From: Firmicutes bacterium UBA3930
GTDB taxonomy: Bacteria; Bacillota; Clostridia; Caldicoprobacterales; Caldicoprobacteraceae
Assembly (NCBI GenBank): GCA_002385885.1
Contig: DGEI01000013.1
Span: forward strand, 62,001-126,000
Length of the DNA stretch: 64,000 nt
Direction: 5' to 3'
The position numbers were made by a program, and so were the translations under genes. Of the stretch, positions 19,052 to 29,300 are shown piece after piece (the first letter of the stretch is position 1; each line of letters opens with the position of its first letter). The notes under the pieces are model-generated. The model was not told the DNA's origin and searched no databases. It was given only the letters and a program-made list of their open reading frames with translations.

Positions 19052-19060
19052 CAGGTATAA

Positions 19061-19088
19061 GGGAACACAAAATGTGTTCTCTTTTTTT
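19061..19088 (+). terminator. Terminator after tsf
   Basis: GGGAACACA and TGTGTTCTC form a stem with one mismatch and a 3-base loop, followed by seven T. It separates rpsB-tsf from pyrH. Confidence 0.75.
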
Positions 19089-19179
19089 GGAGAAGACAGT
19101 TTTTTGATTTATATACCAGCACAAAAAAGGAAATACGACTTCCACATAGAAATATACACAAGGATGGAGGTACCTTTTG

Positions 19180-19896
19180 ATGGAGAAGCCAATATATAAA
19201 AGAATAATACTTAAATTAAGCGGCGAGGCATTGGCTGGAAAAAGGGGGTATGGTATCGACAGGGATGTTTTGGATTTAATATCAGATCAGGTAATCGGGA
19301 TTCAAAAAATGGGCGTTGAAGTGGCCATTGTTGTAGGCGGCGGTAATATATGGCGGGGGAGAAGCGGAGTTGGAATGGACAGGGCAACCGCTGATTATAT
19401 GGGTATGCTGGCAACGGTCATAAATGCATTAGCCCTTCAGGATGCCCTGGAAAACAAGGATATGCAGACCAGGGTACAAACCGCTATAGAAATGCGTCAG
19501 ATTGCCGAGCCTTACATACGCCGGAGGGCAATCAGGCATCTTGAAAAAGGACGGGTAGTAATATTCGCCTGCGGGACCGGCAACCCCTATTTTTCAACCG
19601 ATACCACTGCAGCGCTGCGAGCCGCTGAAATTGAAGCAGAGGTTATATTACTGGCAAAAAATATAGATGGCGTATATGATGATGATCCTAAGATAAATCC
19701 CGCCGCCAACAAAATTGATAAGATTAGCTATATAAACGTATTGAATCAAGGGCTGGGAGTTATGGATACCACTGCAATATCGCTTTGCATGGATAACAAA
19801 ATACCTATTATAGTGTTTGGTTTGGAAAATCATCAAAACATCAAAGCTGCCGTACTGGGCAGAAAAGTAGGAACCATTATCGGGGAGGTATGTTAA
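19180..19896 (+). CDS. pyrH: UMP kinase (uridylate kinase)
   Basis: 238 residues. PyrH phosphorylates UMP to UDP and belongs to the amino-acid kinase fold. The opening [15 protein letters not shown], the [10 protein letters not shown] loop and the [16 protein letters not shown] stretch are diagnostic. A TTG directly before the ATG is in frame; GGATGGAGG has better spacing to ATG 19180. frr begins on the next base after the stop, as in most bacteria. Confidence 0.97.
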   Translation: MEKPIYKRIILKLSGEALAGKRGYGIDRDVLDLISDQVIGIQKMGVEVAIVVGGGNIWRGRSGVGMDRATADYMGMLATVINALALQDALENKDMQTRVQTAIEMRQIAEPYIRRRAIRHLEKGRVVIFACGTGNPYFSTDTTAALRAAEIEAEVILLAKNIDGVYDDDPKINPAANKIDKISYINVLNQGLGVMDTTAISLCMDNKIPIIVFGLENHQNIKAAVLGRKVGTIIGEVC

Positions 19897-20454
19897 ATGA
19901 TTAATGAACTGCATGAGCAGATCGAATCAAGAATGGATAAATCTGTACAAACGTTAAAGAGAGAGCTTGCAAGATTGCGTGCCGGAAGGGCAAATCCGCA
20001 GATACTTGACCGGATTATGGTTGATTATTACGGCGTCCCGACACCGCTGAATCAGCTCGGTAATATTACGGTACCCGAAGCCAGGCTTCTTGTTATTTCC
20101 CCTTGGGACAGCAAAATAATACCTGCGGTTGAAAGAGAGATAATGAAGTCCGATTTAGGCATAACACCGACAAATGACGGGAAAGTTATCCGTTTAGTTT
20201 TCCCCGAACTAACCGAAGAGCGCAGAAAAGAGCTGGTAAAGACCGTGAAGAAAATGGGGGAGGAAACAAAGATTGCAATCCGCAATATTCGGCGGGAAGC
20301 CAATGATCAGTTGAGAAAGATGCAAAAAAATTCCGAAATAACTGAAGATGATTTAAGAACCGAAGAAAACAATGTTCAAAAACTGACCGATGATTTTATT
20401 AAAAAAGTGGATGAAGTTATAAAAGATAAAGAAAACGAGATAATGGAGGTTTAG
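19897..20454 (+). CDS. frr: Ribosome recycling factor
   Basis: 185 residues, the standard RRF length. RRF splits the post-termination ribosome with EF-G. The conserved stretches RAGRANPQILDRI near 28-40 and ITEDDLR near the C-terminus are seen. It touches pyrH with no gap, with GGGGAGG at the end of pyrH as ribosome site, and the next small gene starts directly after its stop. Confidence 0.97.
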   Translation: MINELHEQIESRMDKSVQTLKRELARLRAGRANPQILDRIMVDYYGVPTPLNQLGNITVPEARLLVISPWDSKIIPAVEREIMKSDLGITPTNDGKVIRLVFPELTEERRKELVKTVKKMGEETKIAIRNIRREANDQLRKMQKNSEITEDDLRTEENNVQKLTDDFIKKVDEVIKDKENEIMEV

Positions 20455-20697
20455 ATGGAAATCCCCAATTTACTGGGTTTGGCCCTGCATGAAGCATTGG
20501 ACTTGCTTGAAAAGCATAATCCGGAGTTACGTGCTGTAGTGGTAAGGTATCATTCTCCTGTTTCTTCAGAGCAAAAAGATGAAATGGCTTGCGTAGAACG
20601 CATTATTCGTCAAAGGATTTGTAATTTCGATGAAATTGAACTGGTGGTATCCTCATTTTACGATTTCCAACCATCGCTTGAATTTTTTCATGAATAG
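20455..20697 (+). CDS. Small conserved-position protein between frr and uppS, function unknown
   Basis: 80 residues, no membrane segment. The start follows the frr stop without a gap, and the frr 3' end supplies ATGGAGG, so it is translated. The first half (NLLGLALHEALDLLEKHNPE) resembles one PASTA repeat in spacing, and the VVVRYHSP stretch could be its second strand; this is only a resemblance. The rest is mixed charge. It could be a small regulator of the neighbouring prenol/phospholipid genes or unrelated to them. Confidence 0.75.
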   Translation: MEIPNLLGLALHEALDLLEKHNPELRAVVVRYHSPVSSEQKDEMACVERIIRQRICNFDEIELVVSSFYDFQPSLEFFHE

Positions 20698-20724
20698 AAG
20701 GAGCAGCTTTTCTGCTTCTTCTAT
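20694..20724 (+). promoter_or_regulatory. Long stem-loop over the stop of the small gene, before uppS
   Basis: ATAGAAGGAGCAG pairs with CTGCTTCTTCTAT over 13 positions (one G-U) with a 5-base loop. The stem includes the TAG stop of the preceding gene. No clear T run follows, so it is more likely a processing or mRNA-stability element, or a leaky attenuator, than a full terminator. Confidence 0.5.
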
Positions 20725-20761
20725 GACTTTAATACCTGATATTGAAAGGACATGAGTTTAT

Positions 20762-21538
20762 ATGTTTTTAAACGGCGATAACAAGTATACCGATGAGACA
20801 ACAAAGCTGATGGCGCTGGTAAGGAAAAAACCTTTACCGGTGCATGTAGCCATTATCATGGACGGCAATGGAAGATGGGCTAAAAAACGAGGGCTGCACA
20901 GGGTAGCCGGTCACCGGCAGGGTGTGGAAACCCTTAGGGATGTTATCAAAACAAGTGATGATCTGGGCATAAAACATCTGACCATTTTTGCATTCTCAAC
21001 GGAAAACTGGAAAAGACCCGTTTCTGAAGTTAATGCGCTGATCGATCTGCTGGTTGAATACCTAAGGAAAGAGGTAATGGAACTTCACTCGAAAAATGTA
21101 AAAATTGTTATCCTTGGATGTTTGGATGCTTTTCATCCCTCAGTCCGGCGGGAGATAGAACGCGCCGTTGAGCTTACAAAAGATAATTCCGGCCTGAATA
21201 TTAATATTGCGCTTAATTATGGAGGAAGAGCTGAGATTATTCGCGCTGTTAAAAACATTATACAAGATGTAAACGATAAAAAGATTTCACCCGATGATAT
21301 AGATGAAAAGCTTTTTAGCAGTTACCTTTATACTGCAAACATACCGGATCCGGACTTGCTAATCAGGACAAGCGGAGAATTAAGGATAAGTAATTTTCTA
21401 TTGTATCAGATTGCATACACCGAACTGGTATTTACACAACCGGATGTTTTGTGGCCTGATTTTAACAAAAAAACATATTTGGAAGCTATTGTTGAATATC
21501 AGAACCGTCAGCGCAGATACGGTGGAATCAATACCTGA
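20762..21538 (+). CDS. uppS: Undecaprenyl diphosphate synthase (isoprenyl transferase)
   Basis: 258 residues. UppS adds cis-isoprene units to farnesyl diphosphate to make the lipid carrier of wall synthesis. The catalytic MDGNGRWAKKRG motif near residue 36, the STENWKRP motif and the RTSGELRISNFLLYQ stretch are clear. The ATG has a GAAAGGA site. It is followed by cdsA, dxr, rseP and ispG, so carrier lipid, phospholipid and isoprenoid precursor genes are grouped. Confidence 0.97.
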   Translation: MFLNGDNKYTDETTKLMALVRKKPLPVHVAIIMDGNGRWAKKRGLHRVAGHRQGVETLRDVIKTSDDLGIKHLTIFAFSTENWKRPVSEVNALIDLLVEYLRKEVMELHSKNVKIVILGCLDAFHPSVRREIERAVELTKDNSGLNINIALNYGGRAEIIRAVKNIIQDVNDKKISPDDIDEKLFSSYLYTANIPDPDLLIRTSGELRISNFLLYQIAYTELVFTQPDVLWPDFNKKTYLEAIVEYQNRQRRYGGINT

Positions 21539-21551
21539 GAGGAGAAATAAT

Positions 21552-22361
21552 ATGTTGGTAAAGCGCATTATAAGTGCTGCGGCCGGTATAATATACCTTA
21601 TAATAGTGCTCTATTTCAGAGGATGGCTGTTTAATATATCGGTGCTTATCATTTCTCTGCTGGGAATGCACGAGTTTTACGCCTCCGTACGGAAAAAGGG
21701 GCATAAGCCCGTTTCTTTGCTGGGATACCTGTATACAATAGTCTTTTTTTATTTTGTTGCAACAGGGCTGAACAGTCCTATTATACCCGCTTCAGCTATT
21801 ATAGCAGCAATTGCAGCCCTGTTTATCACCGTGATAATACCCCGGACAACTGTTATGGATGCCTGTTTTACAATAACGGGTTTCATATATCCGGGTATGA
21901 CATTAATAACATTAATTATGATGGTGAATCTGCCGCAACCCTACGCCCATTACCTGTTGATCTTTACAATGGCTGCAACTTGGTCTACAGACACCTTTGC
22001 ATATTTTATCGGGATTAGGTACGGAAAAAACAAGCTGTGTCCCGGCATCAGCCCCAAAAAAACCGTGGAAGGCAGTTTGGGAGGGTTGGGAGGCAGTGTT
22101 TTATCGGGTATTATTACCGGTTGGATATTGCAACGGTTTTACCAGCTTCCAATCGGCTATGAGCATTACATAATTATGAGTATAATATGCGGCTTTGCTT
22201 CCCAGGCAGGAGATCTGGCCGCTTCAAGCATAAAGAGATTTTGCGGAATAAAGGATTTTGGAAATATTCTTCCCGGACACGGCGGAATCCTCGATCGTTT
22301 TGACAGCATTATGTTCACCGTACCGGTTATTTACGCATACTATTTAATCTGCCTGGTTTAG
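21552..22361 (+). CDS. cdsA: Phosphatidate cytidylyltransferase
   Basis: 269 residues with about eight membrane segments. CdsA makes CDP-diacylglycerol from phosphatidate and CTP. The C-terminal signature has SIKRFCGIKDF followed by LPGHGGILDRFDS. The frame is open into uppS, but the ATG behind GAGGAGAAATAAT gives the correct family length. Confidence 0.96.
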   Translation: MLVKRIISAAAGIIYLIIVLYFRGWLFNISVLIISLLGMHEFYASVRKKGHKPVSLLGYLYTIVFFYFVATGLNSPIIPASAIIAAIAALFITVIIPRTTVMDACFTITGFIYPGMTLITLIMMVNLPQPYAHYLLIFTMAATWSTDTFAYFIGIRYGKNKLCPGISPKKTVEGSLGGLGGSVLSGIITGWILQRFYQLPIGYEHYIIMSIICGFASQAGDLAASSIKRFCGIKDFGNILPGHGGILDRFDSIMFTVPVIYAYYLICLV

Positions 22362-22397
22362 CATGTGTATTTCGGGTTATTATATGGAGGACAGAAC

Positions 22398-23537
22398 ATG
22401 AAAAAGAAAATTGCCATACTTGGTTCAACAGGATCCATAGGCACACAGGCATTGGATGTGATTGCACAGCACCATGATAAATTTGAAGTGGTTGCACTGA
22501 CCACCAATGAAAACATTGAACTGCTGGCACAGCAGGTTAAGCATTTTCAACCCGGGTACGTTGGGATAACGGATGATAAAAAGGCTGAAAAGTTCAAAAG
22601 CTGCGGGTTTACCGATCCGGAAATACTGGACGGCAAGGATTCTCTTACTGAGATTGCCTCATTGCCGGACATTGACATAATACTTATAGCAGTAGTGGGT
22701 ATTTCAGGGTTGGAACCCACTATGGAAGCTGTCAGAACCGGCAAAAACATAGCGCTTGCCAACAAGGAAACCCTTGTTGCCGGCGGCCATATTATAATGA
22801 ATGCTGCCAAAAAGACCGGGAGTAAAATTATACCGGTTGACAGCGAGCATTCTGCAGTATTTCAATGCCTGGCGGGATGCGATGATCCTAAACGTATCAA
22901 AAGAATATATTTGACGGCTTCAGGAGGGCCTTTCAGGAATTATGACAAAGAAGAGTTAAAGTATGTTACCGCTGAACAAGCGCTGAAACATCCGAACTGG
23001 AAAATGGGCAAAAAAGTTACTATTGACAGTTCCACACTGATGAATAAAGGCTTTGAGGTTATAGAAGCCCGTTGGCTGTTTGATCTTCCTGTGGAACAGA
23101 TTAACGTGGTTATACATCCTCAGAGTATTATTCATTCAATGGTTGAATATATTGACGGCAGCATCATAGCCCAGATGAGCAGGCCTGATATGCGCCTCCC
23201 GATACTGTACGCATTATCATGGCCGGAAAGGTACGAATCGGTTATCGGAAGCCTGGACCTGCTTGCGATGGGGCGGCTCACTTTTGAAGAGCCGGACACA
23301 GATCGGTTTCCCTGCCTTAATCTGGCCTATGAAGCGGCACGAATTGGAGGAACCATGCCTGCTGTTTTAAATGCTGCCGATGAAATAGTTGTTGAGAAAT
23401 TTTTGAAAAACGAAATTTCTTTTTCTGAGATTCCAATAATGATTGAACAGGCCATGAAATCCCACAATGCAATACAAAATCCGGATATGGAATGTATTTT
23501 GGAAGTGGATCGGGATGTTCGAAAGCAATTGATGTAA
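22398..23537 (+). CDS. dxr: 1-deoxy-D-xylulose 5-phosphate reductoisomerase
   Basis: 379 residues. Dxr converts DXP to MEP with NADPH in the non-mevalonate pathway. It opens with the Rossmann motif ILGSTGSIGTQALDVI. Metal and substrate residues lie in VDSEHSAVFQCL near 145 and the SSTLMNKG stretch near 215. ATG chosen because TGGAGGACAGAAC precedes it; eleven extra upstream codons lack family similarity. Confidence 0.97.
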   Translation: MKKKIAILGSTGSIGTQALDVIAQHHDKFEVVALTTNENIELLAQQVKHFQPGYVGITDDKKAEKFKSCGFTDPEILDGKDSLTEIASLPDIDIILIAVVGISGLEPTMEAVRTGKNIALANKETLVAGGHIIMNAAKKTGSKIIPVDSEHSAVFQCLAGCDDPKRIKRIYLTASGGPFRNYDKEELKYVTAEQALKHPNWKMGKKVTIDSSTLMNKGFEVIEARWLFDLPVEQINVVIHPQSIIHSMVEYIDGSIIAQMSRPDMRLPILYALSWPERYESVIGSLDLLAMGRLTFEEPDTDRFPCLNLAYEAARIGGTMPAVLNAADEIVVEKFLKNEISFSEIPIMIEQAMKSHNAIQNPDMECILEVDRDVRKQLM

Positions 23538-23553
23538 AAGAAAGAGGTGCGTT

Positions 23554-24579
23554 ATGTTAACACTGCTGGTAGCTTTATTAATATTTAGCATTGTAATCAT
23601 TTTTCATGAATTCGGACATTTTCTTGCTGCGCGCCTGGTAGGAATATATGCAGAAGAGTTTTCAATCGGAATGGGGCCAAAACTATTCAGTTTTTCATCA
23701 AAGGGAACCCAATTTTCGGTAAGGGCCCTCCCAATAGGCGGATTTGTAAAATTTCTTGGGGAAGACGAAACGAACGATGACCCAAGAGCCTTCAACAATG
23801 CCAAACTGTGGAAAAGGATTGCAGTCGTTCTTTCCGGCCCGATCATGAATTTTCTGCTTGCCATACTCTTACTGACGGGATTTTATATGGCCTTCGGGGT
23901 CTATGAAATAGCTCCCGATATACTCGAGGTGGCCGAAAACAGTCCTGCCGAGAAGGCCGGACTGATGCCGGGTGACAGAATTGTTCAGATTGATGATACA
24001 CCAATAGATCTGTCGGACAATGAAAAAGCCGTTGAAAGTATCCGGACCCTCATCAAAGAAAAAGGGAAGAATGCATTAAGTATAACGGTGGATAGAGATG
24101 GAAAAGATGTTATAATGGAACTGGTGCCACAGTACAACGCTGAAACAGATTCGTATATGATAGGGATTGTATTCGGCAGACTAAAACGCTTCAGCCTTTT
24201 TCCTGCATTGGGTACCGCTTTTACCCAGACGGGACGAATCCTGGTTTTAATGGCTGATATGCTCCGCGGCCTTATATTCAGAGGCCAGGGGATTAATGAA
24301 TTAATGGGGCCGGTTGGAATTGTAGGTGAAATAGGCAAAGCTGTTCAGGCAGGGGTACAGCAGGTATTAAGCCTTGCCATTCTCATTACCCTGAATCTTG
24401 GGATTATGAATCTCATTCCCTTTCCCGCCCTTGATGGAGGGCGCCTGGTTATGCTGGTCTTTGAAGGTGTCAGAGGCAAACCCATGGAACCTGAAAAGGA
24501 AGGGTTTATACATTTTATCGGTTTTGTTGTGCTGATGCTGCTTATGGTGATGGTGACATACAAGGATTTATTGAGATAA
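23554..24579 (+). CDS. rseP: Site-2 membrane metalloprotease RseP/RasP
   Basis: 341 residues. This M50 protease cuts membrane anti-sigma factors and signal-peptide remnants. The zinc motif HEFGH lies in the first membrane segment near residue 18. One PDZ domain spans about 105-190 (SPAEKAGLMPGDRI). The third metal ligand is in NLIPFPALDGGRL near 285. AAGAGGTG precedes the ATG. The dxr-rseP-ispG order is common in Firmicutes; the proS gene often found next is absent. Confidence 0.96.
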   Translation: MLTLLVALLIFSIVIIFHEFGHFLAARLVGIYAEEFSIGMGPKLFSFSSKGTQFSVRALPIGGFVKFLGEDETNDDPRAFNNAKLWKRIAVVLSGPIMNFLLAILLLTGFYMAFGVYEIAPDILEVAENSPAEKAGLMPGDRIVQIDDTPIDLSDNEKAVESIRTLIKEKGKNALSITVDRDGKDVIMELVPQYNAETDSYMIGIVFGRLKRFSLFPALGTAFTQTGRILVLMADMLRGLIFRGQGINELMGPVGIVGEIGKAVQAGVQQVLSLAILITLNLGIMNLIPFPALDGGRLVMLVFEGVRGKPMEPEKEGFIHFIGFVVLMLLMVMVTYKDLLR

Positions 24580-24636
24580 ATTACAATAATACATAAAGAA
24601 ATATTGAAAAGCCGATGATTGATTTGGAGGATATCA

Positions 24637-25692
24637 ATGAATAGGCGAAACACAAAAAAGATACGGGTAGGATCGGTTGAAATAGGCGGCGGTTCTCCGA
24701 TATCCGTTCAATCCATGACAAATACGGATACCAGGGATGTTAAAGCAACCATTCAGCAGGTTCTGGAGCTGGAGAAAGCCGGCTGCGATATTGTCAGAAT
24801 CTCTGTTTTCGATAAAAAATGCGCAGACACCATAAAAGAGATTAAGAAGGAAACCGGCATTCCTCTGGTGGCCGATATTCACTTTGATTACCGCTTAGCC
24901 CTTGCTTCCATTGAAAATGGCATTGATAAACTAAGGATCAACCCGGGAAATATCGGCGGGCCCAATGCTGTAAAACAGGTGGTTGATGCGGCAAAGGAAA
25001 GGGAAATCCCTATACGGATCGGAGTAAATGCCGGTTCGTTAAGCAGCGACATACTTGAGAGATTTGGGAATACTCCTTCAGGCATGGTTGAAAGCGCCAT
25101 GGAACATGTTGCTATTCTTGAAGATTTAGGATATGATAGAATTATCATATCACTAAAAGCATCCAATGTGATAAAGACTATCGAAGCCTATCGTCTGATC
25201 AGCCAAAGGGTTAATTATCCACTGCACCTGGGAATAACCGAAGCCGGTACGTTTTTAAGCGGTACGGTAAAGTCGTCAATTGGCCTGGGCATACTCCTGG
25301 CCGAAGGAATCGGCGACACGATAAGGGTTTCCCTGACTGCTTCACCGGTTGAAGAGGTCAGGGTGGGACTGGAAATATTGAAAGCTTTGGGCCTGAAAGC
25401 GTCCGGTGTAGAGATAATATCATGTCCGACCTGCGGAAGGTGTAATATAAATCTGTTTGATATGGCAGACAAGCTGCAGAATGAACTTAAAGACATAAAA
25501 CATCCATTAAAGGTCGCATTGATGGGCTGTGTTGTAAACGGCCCCGGCGAAGCCAGGGAGGCCGATATAGGTATTGCCGGAGGGAAGGGAAAGGTTGCCC
25601 TGTTTAAAAAAGGAAAGATCATCGGTACAGTCCCTGAAGAAAAGGCGTTTGAGATGCTGTTATCGGAAATACGGGAGATGATCAGTAAATGA
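24637..25692 (+). CDS. ispG: 4-hydroxy-3-methylbut-2-enyl diphosphate synthase (IspG)
   Basis: 351 residues. IspG makes HMBPP from MEcPP in the isoprenoid pathway and holds a [4Fe-4S] cluster. The cluster cysteines are in SCPTCGRC near 265 and GCVVNGPGE near 300. The N-terminal TIM barrel begins with VGSVEIGGGSPISVQSMTNT. ATG behind TTGGAGG chosen; a start 18 bases upstream lacks support. The stop overlaps the next gene (ATGA). Confidence 0.97.
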   Translation: MNRRNTKKIRVGSVEIGGGSPISVQSMTNTDTRDVKATIQQVLELEKAGCDIVRISVFDKKCADTIKEIKKETGIPLVADIHFDYRLALASIENGIDKLRINPGNIGGPNAVKQVVDAAKEREIPIRIGVNAGSLSSDILERFGNTPSGMVESAMEHVAILEDLGYDRIIISLKASNVIKTIEAYRLISQRVNYPLHLGITEAGTFLSGTVKSSIGLGILLAEGIGDTIRVSLTASPVEEVRVGLEILKALGLKASGVEIISCPTCGRCNINLFDMADKLQNELKDIKHPLKVALMGCVVNGPGEAREADIGIAGGKGKVALFKKGKIIGTVPEEKAFEMLLSEIREMISK

Positions 25693-26333
25693 GTATAGCC
25701 GCCGTTATACCGGCTTATAATGAGGAAAACAGCATAGGGCATGTGCTAAACACGGTTGTCAAGACAAAACAGATTTCCAACATATTTTCGGATATCATTG
25801 TTGTCAGCGACGGTTCTACCGACAGGACGGCAGAAATAGCCTGGTCTTACGGAGCAAGGGTTATTGAGCTGCCTCAAAACATGGGCAAAGGCTATGCAAT
25901 GAAAACCGGCCTGGATAATACCACCGCACCGGTAATACTTTTTCTGGATGCAGATTTAATCGGACTGAAGCCTGAACATATACTGAACCTTGTAAAACCC
26001 GTGTATAAGGATACTGCCGATATGGCATTGGGTATCTTTTATTCCGGCAGGGGAATAACCTCTTTGGCACAAAGGCTGGCCCCTTATTTAACCGGTCAGC
26101 GTACAGTAAAACGCTGGATCCTTGAAGCGTTAAATGACGAAGACTGGTCATCAGGATACGGCATTGAAGTAGCTTTATCCTATTATGCACGAAAATATAA
26201 GCTGAGAGTTATGGAGGTGCCTCTGTATAATGTAACACAGATTATCAAAGAAGAAAAATTGGGGTTAACCCGCGGGATGGCAGCGAGAATGAAGATGTAC
26301 TGGGAAATAGCAAGAAAAATAAACAAGCCATAG
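25689..26333 (+). CDS. Family 2 glycosyltransferase
   Basis: 214 residues, a single GT-A domain without C-terminal membrane helices. Nucleotide-sugar binding residues are in VVSDGSTDRTAEIA near 38 and the metal-binding DAD in LFLDADLIG near 85. The acceptor is unknown; relatives include dolichyl-phosphate-mannose-synthase-like and glucosyl-3-phosphoglycerate-synthase-like proteins. It overlaps ispG by 4 bases, so it is expressed with the isoprenoid genes, which makes a polyprenyl-phosphate acceptor attractive but unproven. Confidence 0.88.
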   Translation: MSIAAVIPAYNEENSIGHVLNTVVKTKQISNIFSDIIVVSDGSTDRTAEIAWSYGARVIELPQNMGKGYAMKTGLDNTTAPVILFLDADLIGLKPEHILNLVKPVYKDTADMALGIFYSGRGITSLAQRLAPYLTGQRTVKRWILEALNDEDWSSGYGIEVALSYYARKYKLRVMEVPLYNVTQIIKEEKLGLTRGMAARMKMYWEIARKINKP

Positions 26334-26360
26334 AATGCAACAAATTAAGGGGGGAAATGA

Positions 26361-29300
26361 ATGACTAATAACAGCAGGGGTACATTCCCTCTTGCCGGAA
26401 TACTCGATGATGAATATGCACGGATACTGGACAACTTTACTTTAGTAAAAACTGTTGTATATAAGAAAAAAAGGATATGGAACATCTATGTTAATGCCGG
26501 CACCTACATCGATCATGAAAAAATACAATTGCTTGAGAAGCATATCAGCGCAAAGTTCCCTCAATTGGCAGGTATCAGATTTATTGTTACATACGGAGAC
26601 AACGGCAGTGAAATCCTTGAAGGCAATTTTAGCAGGATATGGATAATAATATGCAAACTTGTAAAAGAGGAACTTCCTTCATTAAATGGCTGGATAGATC
26701 ACTGCACCCCTTCCTTATCCGGAAACACACTTAAAATTACTATCAATCACCCTGTTGCCCTTGAACTGTTCAGGGTTAGAAAAGCTGACCAGCTAATCGA
26801 AAAATGGATTTCAGAAACCTTTAACTGCAGGATAAAGGTTAGTATTGAGCTTTCCGAAGAATTTGATGAATGGACAGATGAGGATTATTTTATAGAACAG
26901 GAAAAAGAGAATTCAATACTGATAAAGAATATTATCCGGACATCCGCCGCTTCCTCTCCGGATGCCGGGTTAAGCAATAAAGATAAACCTGGTAAAGCCG
27001 TTGTAGTTCATGGAAAACAGATACAGGAAACTCCTGTATCAATTGAAAGCATTCAGGAGAGTTTTGATGCAGTAACCGTTGAAGGCACGGTCTTTGCCAT
27101 TGAAAAAAGGGCCTTAAATGGAAACAAAGCTCTTTTCAGTCTGGATATTACAGATTATACCGATTCGGTCACTGTAAAATTATTTTGCAGTCAAAGCAAG
27201 GCTTCTGATATTGAGAAAAAAATTCAGGAAGGTTGTTGGGTACGCGTCAGGGGAAACTGCCGGTACGATACATACCAGCGTGAAGAAGTGCTTATGGCAA
27301 ATGACGTCATGTTGATTCCACCCAAAACAAGATTGGATAAGTGTGAGGAAAAGAGAGTCGAGCTGCACCTTCACACTCAAATGAGCGCTTTGGATGCCGT
27401 ATCACCGGCTTTTTCACTGGTGGAACGAGCTGCCCGGTGGGGCCATCCCGCCGTTGCCATAACCGACCACGGTGTAATACAGGCATATCCTGAAGCGTAT
27501 GAAGCCGGCAAAAGATACGGGATCAAAATAATATACGGGGTGGAAGCCTATCTGATCAACGATATCAAGCCAATAGTTCAAAACCCTAACCATAATGACT
27601 TTAATCAGGCTTTTGTTGTACTGGATATAGAGACTACCGGGCTTGATCCGAGATACAACGAATTAACCGAAATTGGAGCGGTAAAAATAGTCAACAGAGA
27701 GGTCGTGGATACCTTTCACTGTTTTGTAAACCCTCAAACGCCAATACCGCGTGAAATTACAAAGCTTACCGGGATTAATGATGAAATGGTTAAGGACGCT
27801 CCTGTTATTGAAGAAGTTCTGCCCCAATTGATAGATTTTCTCGGCGACGCTGTTCTCGTAGCTCACAATGCGCCTTTTGATCTGGGTTTTATAAAAGAAA
27901 AATGCAAAAGGATAAATATAGAAATAAAGAACGGCATATTGGATACGCTGATGCTTTCCAGAGAGCTGCTTAAGGACATTAAACGCCACAGCCTCAACTA
28001 CGTGGCTGAATATCTTGGCGTTCCGATGGCCAGGCACCACAGGGCGCTGGATGATGCCAGAACAACCGGAGAAATACTGATGCGGCTCCTTGACAGCTTG
28101 GAATCCAGGGGTGTACACCGGCTGGACCTGATAAATTCGTATTTTGGACATGTCAGCAACCTGAATGCCCTTGAAAGCTATCATGCCGTTATTCTTGCAA
28201 AGAACCAGGAGGGCTTGACAAACCTGTACCGGATAATATCCAAATCCCATTTGGATTATTATTACCGCAGGCCTCGTATCCCAAAGAGCCTTCTTGCAAG
28301 CAACCGGAACGGGCTTATTATCGGTTCGGGATGTGAAGCCGGTGAGCTTTTCCAGGCAATACTCAAGGGAGAATCCGATAAGGATTTGACCGAAATTGCC
28401 CAGTTTTACGATTACCTTGAAATACAGCCTTTGTGTAATAATGAGCATTTATTAAGGGATATGAGCCTGAAGGATATTGATGAACTTAAAGATATAAACC
28501 GCAGAATAGTTGAAATAGGGGATAAGCTTGGAAAACCGGTTGTGGCTACCGGCGATGTTCACTTCCTGGATCCCCACGATGAATACTACCGGCGGATATT
28601 GATGAGCGGCCAGGGATACCAGGATGCAGAGAAGCAGGCGCCTTTGTATTTCAAAACTACAGATGAAATGCTGGAAGAATTCCGGTATTTGGGTGAACAA
28701 AAAGCCAGGGAAGTCGTAATATATTCGCCCAATGAGATTGCAGCGAGCATAGATGATATAAAACCAATCCCCGAAGAGCTGTACTCTCCGGAAATACCCG
28801 AGTCGGAAGAAGAGATCGTGAAATTAACCATGGATAAAGCCGCCTCCATATACGGGGATCCGCTCCCGCCTGTTGTCGAGGAGCGATTGAAGAAGGAACT
28901 GGATACCATTGTTAACAACAGATATTCGGCTCTTTACTGGCTTGCCCATAAATTAGTAAAAAAATCACTGGAAGATGGGTACCTGGTTGGTTCACGGGGG
29001 TCAGTTGGTTCTTCCCTGGTTGCCACCATGACCGGTATAACCGAGGTAAATCCGCTTCCTCCACACTATGTATGCCCAAAATGCAAAAATTCAGATTTTG
29101 ATGTGGATGTTTCGAAATATGGCTGTGGAATCGACCTGCCGGACAAGTCCTGTCCAAGATGCGGGACAATGTACAATAAAGAAGGTTTTGACATACCCTT
29201 TGAGGTGTTTCTTGGATTTAACGGTGAGAAAGTGCCCGATATTGATTTAAATTTTTCGGGTGAGTACCAGTCGGCAGCCCATAGATACACCGAGGAGCTG

